Assembly (NCBI GenBank): GCA_031555955.1
Contig: JAVBTY010000033.1
Span: forward strand, 5,742-69,741
DNA: 64,000 nucleotides
Direction of reading: 5' to 3'
Origin: Azoarcus sp031555955
GTDB lineage: Bacteria > Pseudomonadota > Gammaproteobacteria > Burkholderiales > Rhodocyclaceae
The notes below the pieces were generated by a model. The model searched no databases and had not been told where the DNA came from. It worked only from the letters and a program-made list of their open reading frames with translations. Position 1 is the first letter of the stretch; each line of letters starts with the position of its first letter. Positions 8,044 through 15,957 of the stretch are shown piece after piece. The translations under genes and the position numbers were made by a program.

Positions 8044-9186
8044 TCATTCTTCGGGCGCGCCGGGGTCCATCCCCTCGGGCACGGGCAGGTCGGTCGGCGC
8101 TTCGGGCGGCAGCCCCCCGGCGCTCATCCATTCACCAAGCTGGTACACATAGGCCATTACCTCGGCCACCGCGGTGTACAGCGCGGCGGGAATGGCCTGC
8201 TCCAGTTCGCAGTTCGCGTACAGCGCGCGCGCCAGCGGCGGGGCTTCGAACAGGGGCACATCGTGTTCCTTCGCAATTTCGCGGATTTTCAGCGCCAGTT
8301 CGCCGCGCCCTTTGGCCACGATGACCGGCGCGCCCATCTTTTCCGCGTCGTACTTCAGCGCCACGGAAAAATGGGTCGGGTTGGTCACCACCACATCGGC
8401 CTCCGGCACCGCCGCCATCATCCGCCGCCGCGCCATCTCGCGCTGTATGCTGCGGATGCGGCCCTTGACGTGCGGATCGCCATCCTGTTCCTTGCTCTCA
8501 CGCCGGACTTCTTCCTTGGTCATGCGCAGCTTGCGGTAGTACTGCCACAGCTGGAACGGCACATCGGCCAGCGCGAGCAGCCCGAGGCTCGCCGCAATCA
8601 GCAGGGCGATGAAAACAACCGATCCGGCAAAGTCCGGCATACCCACTTCCAGCGGTTCGACCATCAGATCGAGCAGGTGATCCTGCTGCTTCCACAGCAC
8701 CGTGGCGCCAACACCGCCGACAAGGGCAGCCTTGAGCATGGCCTTGAGCATTTCCACCAGACCATGCAGGGAAAACATGCGCTTGAGCCCCTGCAGCGGA
8801 TTCATGCGCCCAAAGTTGGGGCCCAGCGCCTTGGACGAAAACACCATTCCGCCAAGCAGGATGGGCGCGGCCACGGCGGCCAAGATCAGCGCCAGAAAAA
8901 GCGGCATCAGCGTCAGCAGCGCGCCGCCAAAAAGATCCTGCAGCCGGGTCAGAAGCAGAGAATGGTCGAACGCCTGCTGGCGGTCGAACGCGAACGAACG
9001 GCTTACCAGCCCGGATATCCGCTCCGACATCCACCCGCCGAGCGCCCACAGCGCCGCCACTCCGGTGATGGTGACGAGAAAGGTCGACAGTTCCCGCGAC
9101 TGCGGGACCTGGCCTTCCTCGCGCGCCTGCTCCAGTCTTCGCGGTGAGGGACTTTCTGTTTTTTCGAGGTCGCTGTCTTCGGCCAC
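8044..9186 (-). CDS. flhB: Flagellar type III export switch protein FlhB
   Basis: Membrane component of the flagellar export gate that controls the substrate specificity switch, 380 aa. The start is taken as GTG at 9186 (V-AEDSDLEKTES), preceded by TTCCGGAGCCGGCC. This puts the self-cleavage NPTH sequence exactly at N269-P270, the numbering known from enteric FlhB; the upstream ATG at 9228 would add 14 unlikely residues. Four membrane segments lie between about 30 and 215, then the cytoplasmic domain with KEEVRRESKEQDGDPHVKGR. First gene of the flhBAFG-fliA-motC series. Confidence 0.95.
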   Translation of the reverse strand: MAEDSDLEKTESPSPRRLEQAREEGQVPQSRELSTFLVTITGVAALWALGGWMSERISGLVSRSFAFDRQQAFDHSLLLTRLQDLFGGALLTLMPLFLALILAAVAAPILLGGMVFSSKALGPNFGRMNPLQGLKRMFSLHGLVEMLKAMLKAALVGGVGATVLWKQQDHLLDLMVEPLEVGMPDFAGSVVFIALLIAASLGLLALADVPFQLWQYYRKLRMTKEEVRRESKEQDGDPHVKGRIRSIQREMARRRMMAAVPEADVVVTNPTHFSVALKYDAEKMGAPVIVAKGRGELALKIREIAKEHDVPLFEAPPLARALYANCELEQAIPAALYTAVAEVMAYVYQLGEWMSAGGLPPEAPTDLPVPEGMDPGAPEE

Positions 9187-9276
9187 GGCCGGCTCCGGAA
9201 ACCCCGCGCCGCGCCAGGATGGACGCAACGCGACATGCGGCGATTATCACCGCCGTCCGGCAAGCCTCATGCGTCG

Positions 9277-9308
9277 AAAAAACGGGGGAAAACGGCTCTA
9301 TTCGAGCC
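9277..9308 (-). terminator. Likely intrinsic terminator after the DUF192 gene
   Basis: Read on the minus strand: GGCTC, loop GAATA, GAGCC (9308-9294), followed by GTTTTCCCCCGTTTTTTC. It lies 40 nt after the stop of the DUF192 gene and would separate that transcription unit from flhB. The stem is short (5 bp), so the call is moderate. Confidence 0.5.
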
Positions 9309-9347
9309 TTGCGTGCAGCCCCGCGCTACCCGGAATAACCGCCCCGG

Positions 9348-9800
9348 TCAGCGCCCCGGCCGCAGGCGGTCGATGCCGCGGATGGCGCTGCCGGGCCCGA
9401 TACCACGCTCGCGGAACCAGCCCGCGTTCATTTCCAGCGCATAGCGCGACGGCGCGCTGGCGCAGTGGTTGTTCTCGGTCTGCGGCTGCATGTCCTCAAT
9501 ATTGACGATGCGCCCCGCGCCATCGAGAAACGCCACCGACAGCGGCAGCAGGGTATTTTTCATCCACATGCAGTGATGGGACTCTTCCGGAAAAACAAAC
9601 AGCATGCCGTGCTGCGCCGGCATCGAACGCCGCTGCATCAGCCCGCGCTGGCGCTCCTCGAAAGAGTCCGCCACCTCGGCTTCGATGCGGAACATGCCCG
9701 CGCCCAGCTCGATTACCGGCATCTGCGCCGCTGCGGGAACCGCCGCCGCGCCAGCGCAGGCGACCAGCAGCGGGATAACGTTCCGGGCAATCCGTTTCAT
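9348..9800 (-). CDS. DUF192 family exported protein
   Basis: A 150-aa protein with a signal peptide (MKRIARNVIPLLVACAGAAA, then VPAAAQ) and a complete DUF192 domain. Family signatures include RQRGLMQRRSMPAQHGMLFVF, HHCMWMKNTLLPLSVAFLD and ALEMNAGWF. The biochemical role of the family is not established. The start at 9800 is chosen because it begins the signal peptide and has AGGAC nine bases upstream; the frame is open to 9926 but that part is arginine-rich shadow sequence. It follows the pseudouridine synthase gene by 31 nt and is probably co-transcribed with it. Confidence 0.9.
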   Translation of the reverse strand: MKRIARNVIPLLVACAGAAAVPAAAQMPVIELGAGMFRIEAEVADSFEERQRGLMQRRSMPAQHGMLFVFPEESHHCMWMKNTLLPLSVAFLDGAGRIVNIEDMQPQTENNHCASAPSRYALEMNAGWFRERGIGPGSAIRGIDRLRPGR

Positions 9801-9831
9801 GTTCCGTCCTGAAAAAACGACAAAGCCGATT

Positions 9832-10464
9832 CTAGCGCGCACCCGGCCTGATTCCGGCCCCACCGCGCATTCGCGCGGGCGGCGCGGGCATTTCACCTTC
9901 GCGCCAGCAGCCGGGCGCGAGCCCATCCAGCCGCCACGGGCCGATCGCGGTCCGGATCAGGCGCAGGGTGGGGTGCCCGACCCGGGCCGTCATCCGCCGC
10001 ACCTGGCGGTTCTTGCCCTCGCCCAGCACGATCTCCAGCCAGGCCGTCGGCGCCGTCTTGCGAAACCGCACCGGCGGATCGCGCGGCCACAGCCAATCCG
10101 GCTCCGCCACACGCCGCGCCGCACAGGGCCGTGTGACGAAGTCGCCCAGATCAAGCCCGCCGCGCAGGCGTTGCAGCGCCTCATCATCCGGTTCGCCCTC
10201 AACCTGGACGAGATAGGTTTTCGCCTGTTTGTGCCGGGGATCGGCGATACGGTGCTGCAGCGCGCCGTCATCGGTGAGCAGCAGCAGCCCCTCACTGTCG
10301 GCATCAAGCCGGCCGGCGGCATACACGCCCGGCACGTCCACGTAATCCTTCAGCGTCGCGCGCCCGGGTTCGCCGCTGAACTGGCACAGCACGCCATACG
10401 GTTTGTTGAGCAGAATCAGGCTGGGCACGGAAGATCTCCCGGACGCCCGTTCCTGGCGTCCCAT
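9832..10464 (-). CDS. rluE: rRNA pseudouridine synthase, RsuA/RluE family
   Basis: Isomerises a uridine in rRNA. RluE of E. coli modifies 23S rRNA U2457, and this protein has the compact form of RluE without an S4 domain (up to 210 aa). The catalytic Asp motif is GRLDADSEGLLLLTDDG; further family blocks are LNKPYGVLCQFS and GKNRQVRRMTARVGHPTLRLIR. The ATG at 10464 adds 12 residues before VPSLILLNKP; the GTG at 10428 is an equally possible start. It is divergent from the DUF1178 gene. Confidence 0.88.
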   Translation of the reverse strand: MGRQERASGRSSVPSLILLNKPYGVLCQFSGEPGRATLKDYVDVPGVYAAGRLDADSEGLLLLTDDGALQHRIADPRHKQAKTYLVQVEGEPDDEALQRLRGGLDLGDFVTRPCAARRVAEPDWLWPRDPPVRFRKTAPTAWLEIVLGEGKNRQVRRMTARVGHPTLRLIRTAIGPWRLDGLAPGCWREGEMPAPPARMRGGAGIRPGAR

Positions 10465-10548
10465 TCAAAGTGCGGTATCATCATCCGGTGCTTTTACCCC
10501 AGCCAGCCCCGCCCGTACATCCGCGCCGTTAGCGCTTCCGCCAGCCCC

Positions 10549-11028
10549 ATGATCATCATCGACCTCTGCTGCAGCCAGGATCACCGGTTCGAAGGCTGGT
10601 TCGGTTCCGCCGAGGCATTCAACGACCAGCATGCGAAAGGGCAGGTCGCCTGTCCCACATGCGGCGCGACAACAGTCCAGCGCCTGCCGAGCGCCCCTTA
10701 TGTGCGTACCGGCGACGACGCCCGCCCCGCACCCGCCCCCACGGAAACGCGCGCGCCAGAGCTGTCGCCAGAAAGCATCGCCAGCGTCATCGCGCTGCTC
10801 AGGAACATCGGCAAAACCGCCGAGGACGTTGGCGGGCGTTTTCCCGAAGAAGCCCGCAGGATCCATTACGGAGAAAGCGAAGCGCGGAGCATACGCGGTG
10901 CTGCGTCGCGGAAAGAAGCCAGTGAGCTGCTCGATGAAGGCATCATGATCCTGCCGCTTCCCCTTGAGACGATCTGCACTGAGCGCGCCTCCGCGCGCAC
11001 AGTCAGCGTGGCCCGTGCGCATGGATGA
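10549..11028 (+). CDS. DUF1178 family zinc-ribbon protein
   Basis: A 159-aa protein of the DUF1178 family, widespread in alpha- and betaproteobacteria and of unknown function. The N terminus MIIIDLCCSQDHRFEGWFGS and the following CPTC pair form the usual short zinc-ribbon-like head. The C-terminal half carries GGRFPEEARRIHYGE and EASELLDEGIMILPLP, both family hallmarks. The long open frame upstream of 10549 is antisense shadow of the pseudouridine synthase gene. The 3' end overlaps the convergent phosphodiesterase gene by 26 nt. Confidence 0.9.
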   Translation: MIIIDLCCSQDHRFEGWFGSAEAFNDQHAKGQVACPTCGATTVQRLPSAPYVRTGDDARPAPAPTETRAPELSPESIASVIALLRNIGKTAEDVGGRFPEEARRIHYGESEARSIRGAASRKEASELLDEGIMILPLPLETICTERASARTVSVARAHG

Positions 11029-12193
11029 GGGGTACCCACATTTCCCCCGCGCTCATCCCGCCGTGCACTCCGCGCATCAGCGTTTCCGCCTCGCCTTCCA
11101 CGTGATCGGAAACCGTCCAGCCTTCCTCCATCAGCAGGGCGTGGGTGCCGATACGCTCCAGCAGGCGGCGATGGCGTCTGCCAGGCCCGAACAGGCCCGC
11201 ATCCGCCAGCCGCGCCGACGGAACCAGCACCGCCTTGCCCCGCAGTTCTTCGCGCGCGAAGGCGGTGAAATCAGCAGCGGCAGCGCTTTTCACCGCGCAA
11301 AACGCCAGCCTGCGCTCACCGGCCAGCGGCGCGGCAAGCATTTTCAGCACCTCCGGGCGCGCCAGCCGGTAGTGGCGCTCCTCCGCCGCATCGATAAAAC
11401 CGTGGTCGGCGGTCGCCAGCACATCGACAGGCAGGTTCCCCAGCCGGGCGAACAGGCTTCCGGCCATACGGTCGATGCGCCAGAATTCATCCTGCGCCTG
11501 CACGGAAACGCTGCCGTAATGGTGGCTCACCGCGTCAAAGCGCGAGTAATACGCGTAGATCAGCCCGCCTGACGCGGCCATCCGCGCCGCTTCACCGGCA
11601 ATGCCCGCGGCAAGCTGCTCCAGCCCGTCAAAGGGCAGCACGCGCGCTCCACGGGCATGCCTGCGGGAAAAGGGTGAAAAAGCAATTTCGCGCGGCAAAA
11701 GCATCGCCACCGGGCGCTTCGCACCCACGCCAAGCGACGCGTAAGGGAACAGGCGGCGGGTCAGGAAAGGCGCGCTGATCGGCCCCACTCCGCGGCATAC
11801 CAGCGGCAAGGGCGCGATAACGCCGCCGAAACGGCGGTCATGAATGAACCAGCCCGTGAGGCCGTGCGCTGCGGGTGGAAGCCCCGTCAGAAACGTTGTC
11901 ACGGCGCTGGCAGTGGTGCTTGGCAACACCGAGGCAAGGCGGCCGCGCCGGTGCGCAAGCAGATGCCCGCCCACGCCAAAACGGGCAAGAAACCCGTCAC
12001 CCAGTCCATCAATAACCAGCAGCACCAGCACGCCAGGCGATCTGTCTGGCATTGCTGGCAGAACCTGTTGCGCAAGCGGGTCACACAGCCACCCGCGCAC
12101 GGAGCGCGCAAGGCCAGCCACCCCTCCATCGCCATAATCGGGCAGGACCGCGTCCCGCGGTAACGGCAGGGAATCCGGATACAAAACGTTCAT
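11003..12193 (-). CDS. Alkaline phosphatase superfamily phosphodiesterase/nucleotide pyrophosphatase-like protein
   Basis: A 396-aa member of the type I phosphodiesterase / nucleotide pyrophosphatase branch of the AP superfamily. Metal and nucleophile motifs in order: LVIDGLGDGF, the nucleophile Thr segment LPSTTASAVTTFLTGLPP, YYSRFDAVSHHYG, ATADHGF and HGGMSAGEMWVPL. No signal peptide is seen, so it is probably cytoplasmic. The substrate cannot be told from sequence. ATG 12193 (MNVLYPDSLP) is preferred; 12220 would add nine residues, and neither has a clear Shine-Dalgarno. Confidence 0.82.
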   Translation of the reverse strand: MNVLYPDSLPLPRDAVLPDYGDGGVAGLARSVRGWLCDPLAQQVLPAMPDRSPGVLVLLVIDGLGDGFLARFGVGGHLLAHRRGRLASVLPSTTASAVTTFLTGLPPAAHGLTGWFIHDRRFGGVIAPLPLVCRGVGPISAPFLTRRLFPYASLGVGAKRPVAMLLPREIAFSPFSRRHARGARVLPFDGLEQLAAGIAGEAARMAASGGLIYAYYSRFDAVSHHYGSVSVQAQDEFWRIDRMAGSLFARLGNLPVDVLATADHGFIDAAEERHYRLARPEVLKMLAAPLAGERRLAFCAVKSAAAADFTAFAREELRGKAVLVPSARLADAGLFGPGRRHRRLLERIGTHALLMEEGWTVSDHVEGEAETLMRGVHGGMSAGEMWVPLIHAHGPR

Positions 12194-12262
12194 TGCTGGA
12201 GCCGCCGATAGACCAGGCATTGCATTTCATGATTCCCATACAGGGTACGAATCCGGACCGAT

Positions 12263-12291
12263 TTGACGTTTTTTTCCACCATCTGTATAGT
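12263..12291 (+). promoter_or_regulatory. Sigma70-type promoter of the tRNA cluster
   Basis: The -35 box TTGACG (12263-12268) and -10 box TATAGT (12286-12291) are separated by exactly 17 bases. A GC-rich discriminator (GCGCC) follows, as is usual for stable RNA promoters, and the predicted start falls just before tRNA-Pro at 12302. Confidence 0.85.
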
Positions 12292-12301
12292 GCGCCGTTC
12301 T

Positions 12302-12378
12302 CGGGGTGTAGCGCAGTCCGGTAGCGCGCTTGCTTTGGGAGCAAGATGTCGGGGGTTCGAATCCCTCCACCCCGACCA
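12302..12378 (+). tRNA. tRNA-Pro(UGG)
   Basis: 77 nt with encoded CCA. Acceptor CGGGGTG pairs with CACCCCG, the anticodon loop is CTTTGGGAG with anticodon TGG, and the T arm GGGGGTTCGAATCCCTC is normal. First of three tRNAs behind one promoter. Confidence 0.97.
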
Positions 12379-12402
12379 GCTGACCCCGATGCCCGCAAGA
12401 AT

Positions 12403-12479
12403 CTGCCCGTAGCTCAATCGGATAGAGCACCGGCCTTCTAAGCCGGGGGTTGCAGGTTCGATTCCTGCCGGGCAGGCCA
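12403..12479 (+). tRNA. tRNA-Arg(UCU)
   Basis: 77 nt with encoded CCA. The acceptor CTGCCCG pairs fully with CGGGCAG, the anticodon stem is CCGGC/GCCGG with loop CTTCTAA giving anticodon TCT, and the T arm is GCAGGTTCGATTCCTGC. It begins 24 nt after tRNA-Pro. Confidence 0.97.
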
Positions 12480-12522
12480 GTATGGGTTTCCCGGCACTGA
12501 TTTCGTCAGTGCCAGTGGTAGT

Positions 12523-12599
12523 GGCGGCATTAGCTCAGTTGGTAGAGCACTGGATTGTGGCTCCAGGTGTCACCGGTTCGATCCCGGTATGTCGCCCCA
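12523..12599 (+). tRNA. tRNA-His(GUG)
   Basis: 77 nt counted from the His-specific extra G-1 (12523), which pairs with the C discriminator at 12596; CCA is encoded. Acceptor GCGGCAT pairs with ATGTCGC (one G-U). The anticodon is GTG in the loop ATTGTGGCT. It begins 43 nt after tRNA-Arg. Confidence 0.96.
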
Positions 12600-12748
12600 A
12601 ATAAAACAGGCAGTTACTGTATAAAATACAGGTCGCCCGCAGCGCCATCCTGCAAAATTTGCAAAATCATCCCGCCACCGCAGATTTGCGCCCCCTCCTG
12701 CCATCCATTCCCGCCGCAGCCATGGCGACAGGAAGAACAGACAGTCAC

Positions 12749-13081
12749 ATGAAAAAATCCGCACAGCCTTACCCGGGAATCCACCTGTACTCTGCGGAAG
12801 AAATCAGGTCCATCAGAAAAAAACAGGGGCTTAACCAGACGGTCTTCTGGGCGCGTTTCCTGGTTACGCAGACAACGGGATGCCGTTACGAATCAGGGCA
12901 GGACATCCCCACTACCACCCAGATACTCCTGAATATCGCTCTCGGCTCCGCCGCTGCCGCCGGATCGATAGTGGAGGGCCTGCGCGCACAACCGGAAGTC
13001 CCCCAGACCCTGTCGTCCCCCCGCGGGAAGGCCCAGAGGAGCACATCGTTCCAGGACCTGCCTTTCGGCATCCTTCCCTGA
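12749..13081 (+). CDS. Small helix-turn-helix protein, XRE/Cro-like
   Basis: A 110-aa predicted DNA-binding protein. The HTH covers about residues 17-62 (EIRSIRKKQGLNQTVFWARF, then a recognition-helix region TQTTGCRYESG). The C-terminal 45 residues look unstructured. Starts at 12722 and 12659 are possible but add residues with no family resemblance; 12749 (MKKSAQPYPG) is preferred although its Shine-Dalgarno is weak. It sits 149 nt downstream of the tRNA cluster and upstream of a DksA-like gene. Target unknown. Confidence 0.72.
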   Translation: MKKSAQPYPGIHLYSAEEIRSIRKKQGLNQTVFWARFLVTQTTGCRYESGQDIPTTTQILLNIALGSAAAAGSIVEGLRAQPEVPQTLSSPRGKAQRSTSFQDLPFGILP

Positions 13082-13238
13082 AGTCGCCTGTCGGCATCCG
13101 TATCTGCAACAACCTTCGGTCCGGTCAGTACAGCAGGCTCTCCATCGCGGTTCAGGGCGGCGCCCGCCCGCCGTCGGCTTGCCGCTACGCGGCGTTTCTG
13201 CTATCAACCCGTGCAGACAGCAAACAGGCCGTTCCGTC

Positions 13239-13631
13239 ATGCCCGAAAAAATTTCACACAAGCCATTCCCCGCATATCACCCCACGCCCGACGAGGAATA
13301 CATGAGCGAAAAACAGGTCGCTCATTTCCGGAATGTCCTTGATGTACTGAAACAGGATCTGGTCTCATCTCCGCAGCCGGAGAACAAAATATCCGGGCAG
13401 CCATATCCGGGAGAAAGCACCTCTGTTCCACACGAACGCCGCCAGCTGGAAAAGATTGCTTTCGCGCTTAGCCGCATGGAGGCAGGCGAGTATGGTTATT
13501 GTGACAATTGCGGTATTGAAATCGGGCTGAAACGCCTTGAAACCCGTCCGGCGACGATCTGGTGCCTGGAATGCAAGGCCATCACGGAAGCAGGCGCGAA
13601 CCAGGCGGCGCAGAACCGCCAAATGCCATAA
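13239..13631 (+). CDS. DksA/TraR-family zinc-finger protein lacking the coiled-coil tip
   Basis: A 130-aa relative of the RNA polymerase secondary-channel regulator DksA. The N-terminal part (PDEEYMSEKQVAHFRNVL) and the C4 zinc finger (C88, C91, C109, C112 in YCDNCG and WCLECK) align closely with DksA. The middle is about 20 residues shorter, and the acidic DxxDxA tip motif that DksA inserts into the polymerase is absent (GESTSVPHERRQLEKIA is found there). It may bind polymerase without classical DksA activity. The start at 13239 is chosen by alignment; the frame is open upstream to 13179. Confidence 0.85.
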   Translation: MPEKISHKPFPAYHPTPDEEYMSEKQVAHFRNVLDVLKQDLVSSPQPENKISGQPYPGESTSVPHERRQLEKIAFALSRMEAGEYGYCDNCGIEIGLKRLETRPATIWCLECKAITEAGANQAAQNRQMP

Positions 13632-13820
13632 AGCTCCAGCACGGCGGCCGGGCTGCTGCCTGACGGGGAAACACCTGCGGGGGAAACATCTGCGGTGCAG
13701 CCCCCTCCCCCAGCGGCCCCCTGAGTCCAGCGCGGGCCGCTCCCCGGTCACCCCTCGCGCAATGGCCGGGGCGCACGACTCCACCCCGGGCATTACCGGC
13801 TTCCGGTCAACGCAGTGCCC

Positions 13821-14960
13821 TCAGCGCAGCTCCTGCTGCAGCAGGCCCAGTATTTTTCTGGATGTTTCCGAAGTATCGGCTCCGCCTTCACGGGTCAGAA
13901 CGCTGATCTGCGAAGTACTACCCTCACCCTTGACCTGTACACGGTATTCAGTCCCGCCCTTTGCGGGTTTTCCGGAACTGCGCCAGAAAGCCAGACTGGA
14001 CAGGAAACCTTCATCGCCGCCCGCCTTCCTGCTATCAGCCTCAGGATCAACGTAGCGCACATAGTAGAGACCCTTGCTGCGGTCGCGGTCTTCAACGGTA
14101 AAACCAATCCGGTCCAGCGCCAGCCCGACGCGGCGCCAGGCGCGGTCGAACGGTTCTTCCATCGTCAGGCTGACCAGCCCGCCAGCGTCGGCGGTGATTT
14201 TCGCGCGATCCGCGACAGGGGCCGTCGCCAGTGCGGCCTGGGCGCGCGCCTCATCCGCTCCCAGCCGCACCATCAGGCGGCGGAGCATTTCCGCTTCCAG
14301 TTCGGGATCGGCCGGACGCGGCTGCCACACTGTGGTGTCTTTCGCCTCGGTCGGGTAAATTTCCATCATCCCCCGGTGGCTGATGTAGACCTCCACCGTC
14401 CCGGGCTCCTTGCCCGCTTCGATACGGGTGCGGTACTTGTCGCGTTCAGGTGTCGAGAACAGCCCGTCGAGCACTTTCCCCAGCGTATTGCGGACAAAAT
14501 CCTGCGGAATCTTCGCCCGGTCCTCGGCCCAGTCGGTTTCCATGACGCCAACGTCAGGACTATCGACGTTCAGGATAAAGCCCAGTTCAAGCCAGAAATC
14601 CTTGATCTGCGGCCACAGCGTCTCCGGCGTGCCCTTTACCACCAGCCAGCGTTGCGAACCCGCGCGTTCGATGCGCATGTTCCCGGGTTCCTGCAGCACT
14701 CCGCTGGTGGATACCGCCGGCTGGCCCGCCCGGTCGGCGCTATAGGCCGAATACGTCGCCACGCCGCGCGGCGCCACGTCGGGCACGGCGTAGCGGTCAT
14801 CGCGCGTCGGGGATGTCAGGTCGGGCGGAATTTCAAGCGTCGGCATCTGGCGGGCGCTCTTGTAATCAATCCGTTTGGACTCAAGCAGCGAACCGGAGCA
14901 GCCTGTCAGCGCGAGCGACAAGGCAAGCAGGGAGACGGAAAGGCGCGGGGAACGGTTCAT
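13821..14960 (-). CDS. bamC: Outer membrane assembly lipoprotein BamC (NlpB)
   Basis: Lipoprotein subunit of the BAM complex that inserts beta-barrel proteins, 379 aa. The signal sequence ends in a lipobox (LALTGC, Cys at residue 21). The unstructured N-terminal lasso segment (KRIDYKSARQMPTLEIPPDL) that wraps BamD is well conserved, followed by two helix-grip domains. The start at 14960 has AGGAAA eight bases upstream; the open frame to 15029 overlaps dapA. It follows dapA by 22 nt, the common proteobacterial dapA-bamC order. Confidence 0.94.
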   Translation of the reverse strand: MNRSPRLSVSLLALSLALTGCSGSLLESKRIDYKSARQMPTLEIPPDLTSPTRDDRYAVPDVAPRGVATYSAYSADRAGQPAVSTSGVLQEPGNMRIERAGSQRWLVVKGTPETLWPQIKDFWLELGFILNVDSPDVGVMETDWAEDRAKIPQDFVRNTLGKVLDGLFSTPERDKYRTRIEAGKEPGTVEVYISHRGMMEIYPTEAKDTTVWQPRPADPELEAEMLRRLMVRLGADEARAQAALATAPVADRAKITADAGGLVSLTMEEPFDRAWRRVGLALDRIGFTVEDRDRSKGLYYVRYVDPEADSRKAGGDEGFLSSLAFWRSSGKPAKGGTEYRVQVKGEGSTSQISVLTREGGADTSETSRKILGLLQQELR

Positions 14961-14982
14961 GGATTTCCTGAAAATAACGGGT

Positions 14983-15861
14983 TCAGACGTTAATGCCAGC
15001 CTGGCGCATCGCCTGCGATACTTTGGCATGCAGGGCTCCGGGCAATGGCGTGAGCGGCAGGCGGATCGTTTCGCCGATCAGCCCCATGCGGGCCACCGCC
15101 CACTTTACGGGTATCGGGTTGGCCTCGCAGAACAGGTCCCGGTGCAGCCCGGTCAGCGTGGCGTTGATTTTCCGGGCGCGGCGGGCATCGCCGCTGCTCG
15201 CGGCGGCGCAGAGTTCATGCATCGCGCGCGGCGCGACGTTGGCGGTCACCGAGATGACGCCGTGCCCGCCCAGCAGCATGAATGCCGCGGCAGTCATGTC
15301 GTCGCCGGAATACAGCGCGAAATCCGCCGGGGCGCGTTCGAACAGGTCGCACGCCCTGTCGATGCTGCCGGTAGCGTCCTTGATTCCGGCGATATTCGGG
15401 ATTTCCGCCAGCCGCAGCGCCGTGTCGTTGGCGAGATCGGCCACCGTGCGCCCGGGCACGTTGTAAAGGATCAGCGGCAGTTCGACTGCTTCGGCGATGG
15501 CGCGGAAATGGCGGTAAAGCCCTTCCTGCGACGGCCGGTTGTAGTAAGGCACGACCGAAAGGTGCGCGGCCGCGCCGGCCTGCCGGGCGAAACGGGCCAG
15601 TTCGACCGCTTCCGCCGTGGAGTTGGCGCCGGTGCCGGCAATAACCGGAACGCGCCCGTTTGCGTGTTCAACGGCGACGCGGATGATCTCGCAGTGCTCA
15701 TCCACCGGCACGGTGGGCGATTCGCCGGTGGTGCCGACGACGACGATGCCGTCGGTGCCTTCGGCGGCATGCCAGTCAATCAGGCTGCGCAGGCGGGGCA
15801 GGTCAAGACTGCCATCCTCGTGCATGGGCGTGACGACAGCGACGATCGATCCGGTAATCAT
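14983..15861 (-). CDS. dapA: 4-hydroxy-tetrahydrodipicolinate synthase DapA
   Basis: Condenses pyruvate with aspartate semialdehyde, the first committed step of lysine and meso-diaminopimelate synthesis; cytoplasmic. 292 aa, the standard length. The VVGTTGESPTV block, the catalytic Tyr in LYNVPGRT (about 133) and the Schiff-base Lys in AGIKDATG (about 161) are present. Co-transcribed with bamC. Confidence 0.97.
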   Translation of the reverse strand: MITGSIVAVVTPMHEDGSLDLPRLRSLIDWHAAEGTDGIVVVGTTGESPTVPVDEHCEIIRVAVEHANGRVPVIAGTGANSTAEAVELARFARQAGAAAHLSVVPYYNRPSQEGLYRHFRAIAEAVELPLILYNVPGRTVADLANDTALRLAEIPNIAGIKDATGSIDRACDLFERAPADFALYSGDDMTAAAFMLLGGHGVISVTANVAPRAMHELCAAASSGDARRARKINATLTGLHRDLFCEANPIPVKWAVARMGLIGETIRLPLTPLPGALHAKVSQAMRQAGINV

Positions 15862-15923
15862 GCTATAGCGGCCAAAGCGGAAAAGCTGCGATTCTAACCG
15901 ATCGCAAAAACTCGGGCAGTCCG

Positions 15924-15953
15924 TTTTCCGCGCCGCCCGCGCGGCGCGGAAAA
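15924..15953. other. Perfect 13-bp inverted repeat between dapA and the HDAC-family gene
   Basis: TTTTCCGCGCCGC, loop CCGC, GCGGCGCGGAAAA. It lies 4 nt beyond the stop of the HDAC-family gene and 62 nt upstream of dapA. It is a very stable hairpin in either strand, but the T run is on the 5' side of the stem in both directions, so it is not a canonical intrinsic terminator. It may protect or end the upstream transcript. Confidence 0.5.
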
Positions 15954-15957
15954 GAAC

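Noticed and set aside
13660..13696. Two tandem copies of GGGGAAACAyCTGCG
   Set aside because: Only two imperfect units in a short intergenic region; not a repeat array and no spacer structure.
12523..13820. Attachment-site duplication of the tRNA-His 3' end
   Set aside because: No second copy of the tRNA-His 3' sequence and no integrase were seen downstream.
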